This document shows positions 10,603 through 22,042 of a stretch of DNA of 64,000 bases, piece by piece; the first letter of the stretch is position 1, and every line of letters begins with the position of its first letter. The stretch is from positions 55,743,293-55,807,292 of the forward strand of contig OZ024927.1 in NCBI GenBank assembly GCA_964017235.1, read 5' to 3'. The DNA is from Sabellastarte sp. h YS-2021. Taxonomy: Eukaryota; Annelida; Polychaeta; Sabellida; Sabellidae. Below the pieces are notes generated by a model. The model was not told the origin of the DNA. It was given only the letters and a program-made list of their open reading frames with translations, and did no database searches. Both the position numbers and the translations under genes were made by a program.

Positions 10603-13479
10603 TAATTCCTTAAAATGTACTATTTGTGATAATCAAAACAAATGTGACAAAAGGAAAAACCAGAAATTGACCATTTTTATGCCAAATTTGTGCAACTGTA
10701 CAGTAAACTGCCAATGTTCAAGATGTAAAGAGCACTTTGTTCTATCCTACCAAAAAGTAACAAAAACACTTTCAGTCATTAACATCAAGGTAAATAGTTA
10801 TACCAAGAACTTCATTAATCCAGGAGTATTACATATGGCTTAACTAGGAATTTTTTATTATCCAAAACAGATATGTACAAAATTGTATAGGTTATATCAT
10901 GACAGTTGTCAAGTTTGTTACATTCTACACAATTGAGTCCCCAACATAGCTTACTAAAACACATTTCATTACAAATAACTTTAGGTCATCTCATAGCCTT
11001 TTAGTAAAATTTCTCCTGTTACTTGGAATTTTTTTTCTTAAGCACAAGTGTATTTCCCAGGTCTTTTTAGGTTAGACACAAGAGGTTTAAACTACATAAA
11101 ACAACCTACTTTCATATTAACATTTGAAGGAACACTGACAAAAAGGTTTATGTGTACATACAGAAAATAAACTATATTACTAACACATTTTAATATTTAA
11201 GATTTACAATACCTCAAAATAATAAAATGATAATTGTACTCCAAGGCCAACATTCACAAAGAAGTCTTAATTCTGAGACATAAAATAATGTCAATTTTAA
11301 ATTCACAGACAGTTTTCAAATAAATATGTATATTAATAAAGATGAAATAACACTTGAAACTTTTTACTAAAATTTTTGAGAAAACAATGTATTAGTCTAA
11401 AGTTGAGATTTGGTCTAATATATTTTGTGAATAAATAAGTAGTTTGAAAAAAACACTAGACAAAAGGTTTTTGTACACAAAAACAGAGCATCCCTACAGC
11501 TTGGAAATTTTATATAAAATGCTAAAGGACTGATGTGAAGAAGTAAATGTTATTGGTTGAAGAGAAATTCTCCTGAACCAGGTTATGGTCAAAAGACTGA
11601 CCTTGAAACCAAACAAGCAACCAATGCCTGTGAATGGGTTTTGTATCAGCTGATTGTGTGTTTTGAGTTGCAAAGTAGAAGTGAAAACATAGAAGGACAC
11701 AAAAGGACTTTAGCAGTACCTATTAAGCAAATGGTGCTGAGTGAAAAATAAAAAACAACACAGACTACTTAACTTATCTACATGTTAGAATAGAAATTAG
11801 TTTTAAATGAAATGTACTGAAAGAGAAGAGAAAGCAGTGTAATAAAATAAAGTGAAGCACAATAAATCTAAAGGAATAACAACTATTTAACTGTCAATGT
11901 TACATTAAGTATGTGGACTGAAACCTCTATGATTTTGGAGCAAAACATCAGGTAGTTGTTCCAAAAGGGTTGTACAAGGCTTCACAAGGCAGAGAGCAGG
12001 TGATAGGCAAGATGTATCTTTTTCAGGATAGTAAAAGCATACTTAAGAAAATGTGCAGTAAAGGTGATATTGAAGTAATAAAACAAGGTAAGCAAAAAGG
12101 GGTCACTCCCGTAGTGGCCATGTTACAAAGGAAGCTCTCAAATGTCTGGCACAGCAATGGGTTTTACACAAAACGGAAAGGAATAAAAGTAAAAATCTTC
12201 ATCATGATGACTGTAAGTTGTGCTGCAGTAATATGCTGGAGCAGGGTCCAAGAAAAATGTAGGTTTTTATGGCAAACAATGACAGTGAAAACCTAACTAA
12301 AATATAAAGAGTACAACCTGTGCAGCTGTACACAGAATATTTCTGTACGGTTGAAGCGTGATATGTCATAAAAGTAGCTATAACAAAAGGAAGCAGTCAC
12401 TGTTCAAATATTGTATCAGACATCAATTTAAAAATCCACAGTATAACATGCAGAGTACATCCAAAAGATTGTACAGTGACCAAACATGACAGGAACATAC
12501 AAGTATATACAATGCTCAGTTTAATCTCTCAAGTTGAATCCAGCACTCATGAAGTGCATCTTTGACACCTAAATAGGTTGAAAACTTGAAACTGTAAAAT
12601 TATCTAAAATGCCGTGCTTATCAAACAAATGACGCAGTAGCAGATGACAAAATCTTAACCATTAAAAGCAAACCATTAAAATTATGTTTCCATTATGGGT
12701 ATCTAAAAGGCTCAAAATTTGTATTAGACTTTCACCAAGTGTTTGTGTGTAATATATGGGTACTGTAAGACTTTGAAGAAACAGACAGCCCTGATAAAGG
12801 GACTTTCCTTACTCATAACAACAAGTGCCTGACTGCCTAGTGTTTAAAAAAGATAAATAAAGAACTCAGAAATTGCTGTGACTTTTAAGTCAATTAAAAA
12901 GCACTCACTCTTATTTATAGGCATAGGATACTTCTATATTTAATCCAAGGACAGTTGTAGCTAGCCTTGCTTAAGGCTCATATTTGCATGACATCTATTT
13001 CAAACATGCACACAGATACCTGGTATTCACAAAGCACTCTTACATGTTATAAGAGTATAACCTTATCAGACAGAGATTTATCAGATCTCTGTTTTAGCTG
13101 TATGCTAAGGTAAACGCCAGTACATGTATAAGTACATTATATAAACTGAGACTTCATTAGCTGAACTGAAAACTTTTTTTTTATTTCTCTAAATTGTACA
13201 TACATTGATATTGTACAGAGGTGAGTACACAATATATAATATACATTTATGCAAAAAGGATAAGAAAAACAGATTACCAAATCACAATAAGTTCATATCA
13301 ATGGGAAAAAAACTAGCATATTAGTAATTGATAACAAAGATCGATTTTACAAAGTAATTAATCTAAATTCTAGTCTGCTAAGAAAAAAAAACAAAAAAAA
13401 AAAAAACAACAGGTCTTTTTACATTGACATTTGGCTTGGAATTCTTATTTTACAAAACTCATATTTGTTTTTTTTTTAA
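10603..13479. other. Long AT-rich tract, no supported gene
   Basis: Contains a 108-codon frame at 11970-12296 (+) with no recognisable domain and A-rich runs near 13381-13406. It could be an intron or a long UTR of an unseen gene, but nothing in the sequence decides this. Confidence 0.4.
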
Positions 13480-14790
13480 ATTCCTGAAAACAGATCATTC
13501 CATAGTGTTCACTTTTTCTTGAAATCACTTTTAATATTTATTTTTGATAACAATTCTTACTCTATGAATTTTTCTTTTGCAATTACTTGGACTTGGTACA
13601 CATTTAAATCCCTACCTTTCATGGCACATTTAAAACTATAGTATCTCACAATCATCAAAATAAAGTTAAGTACCATAAGTCACATACTTTTTCACACTCT
13701 GAAAATAAATGTACCAAATTTTCAGCCTATTCACCACATATTCGGCATAGGTCAATATTTGTAACTTTAATTTTTTTCTAAAGGTGATTGGTACCGGGTT
13801 TTAGTGTTATCTTTTATGGTATTAAAGCATGCATTGTACACATGTTGCCAATTTTTACTATCTTGTTTTGTTCCAAATTCTGTGTTCCATTTAATTTCAT
13901 TGCCTAGTTGATATGCTTCATAATCAGACATTGCTTCCCTTTTGTTTTTTATGGAGTTCATAATTATTTGTAAATGGGATAATTATTTGACCAGCTTAAG
14001 TGGAAAGTGTATCTGGCACTTAATTGTTTGTTAAACCAGAGACTGTTGTTACAAATGTCTTCATTTGATTTGATTTTTTGTTTTGCACATAGCTCTGACC
14101 AATATTTAAATACATCATTCCAAAATGGATTTAGAACTTGTTGAAAATTTAACAACCATTGCCCACCATAGATATTTATATTGTCTAGTTTCTGTATTTC
14201 ACTAATCAGCAGATCACTCCAAGTGTGTTCAGTCTGGAAGATAATATATTTAATCCACTTAGTTTCATAGACTTTTCAAAGTTAAATATATATCATTTTT
14301 AGACCACCTTTGTTATAATTAATGGATAATGTTTTCCTGCTCACTTTATCAGGTTTTCCGTTCCAAATATAATTGTAAAACATTTTGTTAATTTCATTTA
14401 GAATGTAATTTGGTATTGGTATTGATGAAAACAGATGGATAAATTTCGGCAAAATTAATGCTTTCAAAACAGTTATTTCACCAATGGGTGATAATATTCT
14501 GTATTTTCAAGAGTTTAATTCAGCTTTTGCTTTAAGTAAAACTTTTTCAAAATTTATCTTTGAAATATTATTTAGGTCTATCGAGAAAATAATCCCCAAA
14601 AGTGTGAATTCATTTTCTCCACAAAGCATTTCAGCATTAACATCTACTCTGGATTTAGAGTTTATTTTGCTTCCAATCCACATAAGTTTTGTTTTGTCTT
14701 TATTCACTTCAAGACCTGATATACTACCGAATATCTCTAAAGTATTTAAAGTGCAAAGAAACTTAAGAATTCAGCAAGGCTAAGTTGTAG
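13480..14790 (-). pseudogene. Decayed L1-like non-LTR retrotransposon, 3' half of ORF2
   Basis: Minus-strand pieces in order: an RT part with SGLEVNKDKTKLMWIGSK at about 14790-14507; a post-RT region with ALILPKFIHLFSSIPIPN and FYNYIWNGKP (14470-14280); TKWIKYIIFQ to TWSDLL and NPFWNDVFKYW (14265-13964); and a C-terminal knuckle-like C-x2-C segment (LCRICGE) near 13735-13700. This order is that of L1/Tx1-type ORF2 beyond the catalytic core. Frameshifts or stops separate the pieces (near 14280, 13962 and 14500). The catalytic YADD region and the endonuclease lie outside the remnant. Confidence 0.8.
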
Positions 14791-14846
14791 CCAGAATACA
14801 TGTACTAGTATGTGTAAATTATAATCCCATGAACTCTGTGTGACTC

Positions 14847-15071
14847 TTATTTCCATGTAGTTACATGCTCTTTTATACTTCGAAGAGAATGTGCTGCTTG
14901 TTGGGGTATGTCTAAATAAAAAGGGGAATCAGGTTTTCTAAATTTTATGGTTTGTAGTCTAAAATTATAGCTGTACTTTCTTTGATCAATTTCCTTCATA
15001 TGTTCACAACTGGCTCCAACATAAACAGTTTGAAACTCTTTCTTACCAATTTTCATAAAACTTTCTTCCAT
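14847..15071 (-). CDS. Unrecognised 74-codon frame
   Basis: A Lys/Glu/Gln-rich frame starts at an ATG and contains FQTVYVGASCEHMKEIDQRK. It sits just upstream, on the same strand, of the L1-like remnant, but I do not recognise it as part of that ORF. No convincing splice acceptor was seen next to it. It could be chance, a captured exon or retrotransposon debris. Confidence 0.2.
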   Translation of the reverse strand: MEESFMKIGKKEFQTVYVGASCEHMKEIDQRKYSYNFRLQTIKFRKPDSPFYLDIPQQAAHSLRSIKEHVTTWK

Positions 15072-15329
15072 TAATGCCTTTAAGGTTCAACACTAATCAT
15101 CACAATTTTGAAGTGTTTCTGATAACAGATTTTGTTTCAGTATATATTGCATTACAAATGAGGGCTGAAGATATATTATCAACTTTCCTGATCTAGTTGG
15201 TGATGAAAAAAGACAAGAAAAAATGCCCACTTAAAAAATGTCTCTCAGAAACAATACCTCCTGGAAATAATACCTCATCTAAGGAATACCTCCTGTATAT
15301 TTTGTATTCTGGAAAGAAAGGTCTAAAAA

Positions 15330-15560
15330 CTAACGAGGAGCAATAATAAGTGAGTAATAAGCACTTTTATGTTTGCCTTTCCTCATTTGGCCTTGAAGGA
15401 GGGGCCCAAGGTCAAATCTAATCATACCAAAAGACTCCCAGCCTATGACTTCACATAGGTTGGTTTCACCCCTCAAACCTCTAGGACCAATAATAAGCAA
15501 GTTATAAGCACTTTCAAGTTTGCCTATCCTCATTTGAGCTTGAAGGAGGAGACCAAACAT
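15330..15560 (-). repeat. Two ~148-bp array units, reverse orientation
   Basis: Reverse-complement copies of the 3350-4420 units (AAGCACTTTTATGTTTGCC, GGCCTTGAAGGAGGGGCCC, CCTCTAGGACCAATAATAA). Confidence 0.8.
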
Positions 15561-16551
15561 TCAGTTTTATACTAAACTATCTCCAGAATACATTCCTCAC
15601 TTTGCACAAGTGTGTTTATTCAATAAACAGTAATGTTATATGTCATTAATCATAAAATGTCATTATTTATTGGTATAGAGAAGAATTTAATAAAAAGCTA
15701 AATTTTCTATCAATACATGATATAACTTAAACATCCAATACATTGTATTATTACTAATTCCAGACAGAGTCTCATCAAATAATTTACATTGCAAGCAGTC
15801 TAGACAAGGCCCAGTATATATAAACTAATGCAGTCTCGCATTAGAGCCAGTATATATAAGCTAATGCAGCTAATGCAGTTTCCCTCTTGTGATTACCAAA
15901 ACTGTCATTGAGTAGGACTGACATATATATTAGAACTTGAAATAAATTCAAAATTGTACTGTAAATTATAAAAGTATTTAAATGACTCCTAAACATTAAG
16001 TGTGTAACAAGTAAAAAACCTCTACAATACTCCCTAAATGTTAGGATTGTTGTGTAATGAAGCTCCCCTGTTGAAAATTCCCTGGGAAATTGAAGAAGCA
16101 CATTGTTAAAAATTCCCTTATCCCCTCAGATTAAAACACTTTAAACTGGCTCAATTTGATCCCAAAATCTTGCATAAAATATATCAAATAACTTTTGGAG
16201 GAAAGGAATTCTGCTGTCTTGATCACTTCTGCTAGAAGCCAATAAATCACATGAGGATTACAAGAAATTTTCTAATCCTATATGGTATAATCCAATGGTG
16301 TCTAAGAAAGAATGCATCCAGCACTTAATAAAATACTCAGACCCTATAATTTCTTGAACTATCATATGTAGAGCAAGATAATGTGTGGAAAATTTTATGG
16401 GTCATTATAATGTAGTGGCCTGTAGACTGGAGTTCGTAAAAGTGAGTTTAGCAAATCTACTTTTATTTGGAAGGATTGCAGATTGATGGGAAACCAGTCT
16501 ACTTTAATAATAAAGAGACTACTATGATAACCTTTAACCGCTTTGTAAGAG
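15561..16551. other. No recognisable gene
   Basis: AT-rich. A short direct duplication of CAGTATATATAA-CTAATGCAG occurs near 15812-15870. Otherwise unremarkable. Confidence 0.45.
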
Positions 16552-16720
16552 GCTTAATCGATTCACAATGATTTAAGTGATTTTAGTGATCCGAAGTGAT
16601 CTTTTCTGTTGGATTGGGGTCTCTCATATAACTAAAATCATCACACCAAGTGATCCTACGAGAGAGACTGATCACTTAGATCATGATCCAAGTGAACAAG
16701 TGATCGTGAATCGAATAAGC
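16552..16720. mobile_element. 169-bp inverted-repeat MITE, type unknown
   Basis: The ends are GCTTAATCGATTCAC and GTGAATCGAATAAGC (inverted), and the interior is rich in GTGATC/GATCAC words, making it nearly palindromic. A clear target-site duplication could not be fixed. Confidence 0.6.
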
Positions 16721-17187
16721 TTAATGCTACATTCTTTTTCAGGTCATGAGGCAGTGCAACTACCCACAAAACATTTTTAACCACATTTTTATGGGATGTG
16801 AACTAGTAAGTACCCGTGCTGAATAGACCAAAGAATGCATTAGTCTGGTTTCCGCCGACCCTACTCTGCAATTACACGGAAACACGGTTTCGCCGCCATC
16901 TTGACCTAGTTAGGCATTTGCAAGTAAACAAACTTGTTTCTCTCCAGAAAACTTTTATTTTATTGTCAGTGAACATTTACAGAAATCTACAGGTTTCTAA
17001 CAACAATATATCAGGTATACTTTTTAGATATTGTATGACATATTTTTGAGGCCAAAAATATCTGCAATGTGTGGTAGTTACTTCATATATCATATTATCG
17101 CCCATTAAGTAGCCTTTTCCTGCCACTGTGAATCAACTAGTAAACTTGCACACCTCCTTATTTGTGGTTACCAGCGTACAACAATAC
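16721..17187. other. Unassigned, with a short GC-richer patch
   Basis: 16845-16905 is richer in CpG than its surroundings and contains GCCGCCATCTTGAC. On the minus strand this reads CAAG-ATGGCGGCG, a good start-codon context opening a 12-codon frame (about 16892 to 16854). It could be a first exon, a YY1-like promoter element or a stray repeat motif. Confidence 0.3.
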
Positions 17188-17189
17188 TA

Positions 17190-18368
17190 CACCCGGTAAC
17201 AGTCATCGGAACGGGACAGTAAAAGGGAACGCAAATATAAATACGTAAACAAACGACATTGAAAGCCACAGATAATTATCTTTATACCTACTTATTGTGT
17301 TTTATGTCATTATTGTATGTATTTTACTCCATTGTTGCACCAATGGACGATAAAAAGTCTTTAATTTGAATTCTGCTTTGGGTTTTCCCAGGCGTGCCTA
17401 GTTTCAATGAAATGGGGGTTCAGCAGTGAAATGAAGAGGGCAGAGCCAGTGCCTAGCGCACTGCATAGTTTTAATGAGCATACTGTTATTCATTAAGTAA
17501 ATTTTACATTAAAACTGTGAATAGTACGGAATCTGGTCAACTCGGCCCATTTCAAAGTCGGCCCCCTGCAAACTCGGCCCATACAAACTATATAAGCCTT
17601 ATTAAGGTAGTTGGGTTAAACAAGTTTCACGTAAATTATTTAACTTTTATGCAACATTTCTATTGATAAAATGTTGCAAGGAAACCCACGGAATTCTGTG
17701 ACCCTATATTTTTATGCATAAATGAATATAATTGAATTGTGTAAGTCCACGAAATTGAAATATTAATTCGTCAGCCAAGTACAAGTTTCCAGGTAACATA
17801 CTTGATCTCCCAGCAGCATTTCTATAACATATTAATTGTTAGAAAATCATAAAGAATACTGTGATTTCATATTTTATACATAAATGTGAATATTATGGAG
17901 TTATTCTCATGTTCACTTTGATTATGGAGCAACTTAAACAGGAAGCATTTTAATATTTTGATTATAAAAAATATATATTGGACAAGCAACACAGTATGGG
18001 TGCACTACTACCTCATATTTACCACAAATATCCCAATTAACTGCTCACTTATTTTATTTTATGAAATAATGAATGATCACCCAACCACTGGGGGAACCCT
18101 GCCCCAGCTGTCTATTGTATCATAATTTGTTGTTAAATTGCCGTTCGGTTTCACTGTCCAGTTTACTGACGTGAATCACTGAGTAGGTACTTGTGTTTAT
18201 CAGTACTTAAGTACATAAATGATTGGCCAAATAAAACTGAAAGATTATATAAATTACAGCAAAATATGTATCTCCATTTTACTACACAAAAGTTAAGTAA
18301 CAGCTTGAGTTTTGTACTGACGTGACGTCAAAAATCAATAAAACGTTCCGATCCACTGTTACCGGGTG
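17190..18368. mobile_element. 1.18-kb non-autonomous TIR element
   Basis: Left end CACCCGGTAACAGTCATCGG; right end, inverted, CACCCGGTAACAGTGGATCG. The dinucleotide TA flanks both ends (17188-17189 and 18369-18370), as in IS630/Tc1-mariner insertions, though the terminal word is not a typical mariner end. The interior has no long frame. It includes tandem-like TCGGCCC phrases near 17540-17580. Confidence 0.7.
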
Positions 18369-18422
18369 TATATACTATACTATACATATGCCGTATGACA
18401 ATATTAAAACTTCTTTACTATA

Positions 18423-18455
18423 CTGCTTCCCTGCATAAGTTGGCCGCAGTCATAA
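18423..18455 (+). mobile_element. Solo end of the CTGCTTCCC MITE family
   Basis: CTGCTTCCCTGCATAAGTTG followed by GCCGCAG matches both ends of the element at 24105-24331. Preceded by TA. No partner end nearby. Confidence 0.6.
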
Positions 18456-18803
18456 GCAATACGTATGTATATGTGGCAGGGGTTATAAAATGCTGAATAA
18501 CTTTGGCATTTATCGATCAATTTTGGCCAAATAAAGACCACAAGAAAGTACATTTCCAAAGCTTTCCAAATATAAAGGGTTAGCAGTTCAACGACTGATT
18601 TTTGAGTATTTTTTTTAAAAAGCTTAAATGTCAGATTTCAACATATATAGATTGCTTTAACATAAGATGGAAACATGCACCCACTACTGTAAATCGATTA
18701 TGCCTTTGCAGGTATGCATGAAAAAAAATTTTTATATTTTTTTGAGATGCAGAACTATTTCTTTGGAAATTGTTTATCTATTCTTATAAAAAAATTAAGT
18801 GTT

Positions 18804-18890
18804 ACCTCAGACTGAGAGGCCTGGGTTTGATTCCCAGTGATGTGTAAATCAAGACATTATAGCTTAGTGATAGAGCACTCAGTCTGGGTG
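18804..18890 (+). other. Two tRNA-like fragments in permuted order
   Basis: A T-arm-like CTGGGTTTGATTCCCAG (18821-18837) with an upstream anticodon-arm-like stretch is followed by a D-arm-like TAGCTTAGTGATAGAGCAC (18859-18877). A normal tRNA has the D arm first. These are probably debris of tRNA-derived SINE heads, not a functional tRNA. Confidence 0.35.
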
Positions 18891-19299
18891 TATGCAAATG
18901 GAAGCAAAATAAATATTAAGTTAAATCTACACTGACTTTAGACCTTGCCATATTAATTATACAGCTGTATTTTCTTACCTTTTTACATCATGATTATGTA
19001 CATAACATAAATACAAGACAATAGATGAAGCTGTACAATGTATTCAAGTGTCAATAGAAATAGCACAGTTAAGTAAAACTACATATGTGGCCCAACAAAG
19101 ATGTTAAAGGTCAAGGTCACTGCAGCATGGTGAAAGGTCAAATCAAGGTCATACCAAGATGTTGTATGACGTACTGCATGGTGGTTCTCTGGTGGTGTGA
19201 CAATAGTCAAGGTTGCTTATGAAGTTGTTTATAATGCTTTAATGATTTTGAGAAAATGCAGTCAGTGGTCCAGCAGTAGCCCAGTTATGGCCCACTATA
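18891..19299. other. Unassigned; AGGTCA-rich short stretch
   Basis: 19105-19155 has AAGGTCAAGGTCAC and further AGGTCA words like those in the family C arrays. No gene seen. Confidence 0.4.
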
Positions 19300-19480
19300 T
19301 CCTGACAGCCCTTAAGGGCTGTGTGGTAAAAACATTTTGTTTGCACATTGTTGCATTTTTAAAAATAAGAGCTCTCAGAGAGCGCAGACCTCCACCAAGC
19401 GCGGATCCAGATGATCCAGACAGAGATCCAGATCACTCCCAAAATCTAATCACTTGTTCCTTGTCCCATTTCCTTTGTCC
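19300..19480 (-). mobile_element. Fragment of a family D-related element
   Basis: Contains the reverse of the family D unit (GATCCAGATCACTCCCAAAA, CACTTGTTCCTTGTCCCATT) and a 16-bp palindrome CAGCCCTTAAGGGCTG at 19306-19321, also seen at family C 5' ends. Confidence 0.6.
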
Positions 19481-19484
19481 CCAG

Positions 19485-20214
19485 GGTCGGTTATCGCCCA
19501 CCATCTTGGGTACTACGCTTCCGTTACACCAGTTTAAGTGCTGTCGATCTTCTATTATCACCCAAAACATGTTTTTGCGTCTAAAGATTATTGTCATTCC
19601 AAAATATTTTTAACTTTAATTCACAATATTTGATGTTAGAATTTCAATAATAAATGTTTAAATTGTTGTAAATACATACAAAAAGCATATAACTAATTAA
19701 AATAATGATCGAAATTTCCCGATAATGACAGCTAGCAATGATGTATGTCAAGGCCATCATGGCCGATACCAGTCCCTTTATTGTTAAAGGTGGCTGGTTC
19801 CCGTCTAAGAATGTATCACTAATAGTTGCCATGTATCGGGAAATCTCAATCATTATTTTAATTATTTATATGAGTTTTCTATGCAATCAAAATATTTTTA
19901 ACCATATATTATGGAACCTAAACACAAAAAATTACCAATTAAACTTTAAAATATTTAGGGATGACAAAAATCTTAAAAAAATAGTTGGTTTTGGGTGATC
20001 GAAGATCGACAGCACTTAAACTGATGCACATTTTTTGTTTATCACAAATGTTGCTTTATTATTATGTGATATCATTACATAGTAAAAGGGTATATTGTGT
20101 AAAAATGTTCACCAAATATATTAACTGGAAATTATTTTATTTAGTTTTTTCTTGATCATTGCTACTTGTAACTATGGAAGCCTAGTACCCAATATGGTAG
20201 GCGATACCTGATCC
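19485..20214. mobile_element. ~730-bp long-arm palindromic element
   Basis: The left arm starts GGTCGGTTATCGCCCACC and continues with TTGGGTACTACGCTTCC and AGTTTAAGTGCTGTCGATC. The right arm carries the reverse of each (GATCGACAGCACTTAAACT, GGAAGCCTAGTACCCAA, GGTAGGCGATACCTGATCC). The right arm has an extra stretch of about 130 bp between two of the matching blocks (about 20030-20165). Centre near 19775. No coding capacity. Confidence 0.65.
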
Positions 20215-20573
20215 TTTATTGCAGAAGCGGTCAGGAACCAGACTAGGAAGTAGATAGGCGTATAAATATGAGTGAATTTATTTATGTACAATAATATAGT
20301 TCTTGATTAAAGGGAAAATAGAGAGGTGGACATATAAACATGTTTGGCAGAAACACAGGTTGGCATACCAGCAGATCCTACAGTTTTTGCTCAAAGTTAA
20401 GGTGGAGAGGTAGATAGATCAGTAGGTTGATGGGTCAGCATGTCAGTTATATGCTGATCTGCCAATCTACCGACCTGTATACTTGCCTGCCCAGTAACCA
20501 CACAAAATGATAACAATATATTTGTATATAAATGTATATATCGATGAGACATTAACCTATTTTGGGGAGGGAA
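20215..20573. other. No recognisable gene
   Basis: AT-rich. The short phrases GGTTGATGGGTCAGCATGTC and ATGCTGATCTGCCAATC form a weak inverted pair near 20430-20470. Confidence 0.4.
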
Positions 20574-20802
20574 TTTATTTATTTGGGGTTTTACGTCGCT
20601 TTCAACACTGTACAGGTCATATCACGATGGGTAGTTGAAGGGCAGAGGAAACCGGCACATACAGTTTGCTAGGGTTGTGTACTGTAAACTGCCGACCAAC
20701 GGCAAGCATCTACCAGCTTTCCCACTTAAGGCCATGACGGGGATCGAACCCCGGCCTCAGAGGTGGGAGGCAAGAGTGTTACCACTCTGCCACCGTGGCC
20801 CC
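20574..20802 (-). mobile_element. tRNA-derived SINE
   Basis: On the minus strand the head reads GGGGCCACGGTGGCAGAGTG (A box GTGGCAGAGTGG) and then GGGGTTCGATCCCCG (B box), so it has an internal RNA polymerase III promoter. A body follows, and a 3' end GAAAGCGACGTAAAACCCC with AAATAAATAAAT. A second copy lies at 21799-22031. Confidence 0.85.
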
Positions 20803-21787
20803 TCACTAGCTCTAGTAGGAGTGTTTTGCAAATATGTCCATACTACCTCACTTTTCAAGTTACCATGTTGTTTCTATATTTTCTAGGCCAATGTTCCCAT
20901 TGAAAGCCAAGGAAGGGAGGGAAATTCTGCAATTTAGCCTTTTATTTTCTTTCTGTAGGTATCAAAACCCTGGGGCTGTATTCACCAAAGGGATCAAGCT
21001 CAAGATAAGCCTAATCTCATCTCAACTTTCATATAAATAGCTGTAAATTTGGGTTGATTTTTGGCTCAACTTGAGCTTGATCCCCTTTTGTGAATTTGTG
21101 CCCTGTATGGGATTCCAGAATCATCTTATCTTACTTTAACTTCATAATATCTGGATTAATATACAGGATTTAAGCTATGTTTTATTAATTGTCTGTGATT
21201 GGGGAGACTTGTGATGTATTTCTTTTACAGAAAATTAATTCATCCAGGAATATTGCCCATGGAAGTTCTGCCATAAAATGTACTTTGGCACCACTTTTTC
21301 CACCCCAAACCCGTTGCATTAAATTGTTTTCTTCTTTAGTTCACTCTTGATATTGGAATGGTATTACTTTTGAACTAAAAGAGGTAATATGGTTATATAC
21401 CTCCTTGTCAGAGGTTAATAAAACATTATTTTCAGAATGGAATAAAGCAGTTAAATTGTGGTTAAATGTTACAAACTGAATGAAATAAAAATAAATACCA
21501 TCTGACAATGCTTTTGTTTGGATTTTATTATTTATCACTATATAACAAAATGTTCTACGCCCATAATTATTGCTCCAGGCGTGGCATCTTTTGAGTAATT
21601 TGTTGAATAATTGTAAAAAGAGATGCTATCATTGCCATTTTATCTATCTGCCACTGTGACCTTGTGGAATTCAGAGAACTGGGTTCGATCCCAAGTTCAG
21701 GCACAGACTAATGCACCTTTCTTACCAGCCATAAATATGAGTTCAGAGCCTATAAATTTGTCATGAAGGGTATCACGAGTCGAATTT
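20803..21787. other. Unassigned sequence
   Basis: A B-box-like GGGTTCGATCCCA occurs near 21683 (+), without a convincing A box, and is probably SINE or tRNA debris. A 65-codon minus-strand frame (21341-21538) shows no domain I recognise. Confidence 0.4.
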
Positions 21788-21798
21788 ACCACTGGCGA

Positions 21799-22031
21799 AT
21801 ATTTATTTATTTGAGGTTTTACGTCGCTTTCAACACTGTACAGGTCAAATCACAATGGGTAGTTGGAAGGGCAGAGGAAACCAGTACATACAGTTCATTA
21901 GGGTTGTGTACTGTAAACTTCCGACCAACGGCAAGCAACTACCAGCTTTCCCACTTGAGGCTGTGCTGGGGATCGAACCCCGGCCTCAGGGGTGGGAGGC
22001 GAGAGTATTACCACTCTGGCACCGTGGCCCC
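21799..22031 (-). mobile_element. tRNA-derived SINE with intact target-site duplication
   Basis: Same family as 20574-20802: A box GTGCCAGAGTGG, B box GGGGTTCGATCCCC and the AAATAAATA tail. It is flanked by the 11-bp duplication ACCACTGGCGA at 21788-21798 and 22032-22042, which fixes the ends and shows target-primed insertion. Confidence 0.9.
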
Positions 22032-22042
22032 ACCACTGGCGA

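Noticed and set aside
11970-12296. 108-codon plus-strand frame as a gene
   Set aside because: No domain, no splice or promoter context, and a composition consistent with chance in AT-rich sequence.
21640-21715. tRNA gene on the plus strand from a GGGTTCGATCCCA box
   Set aside because: The acceptor and D arms cannot be paired; most likely SINE or tRNA debris.
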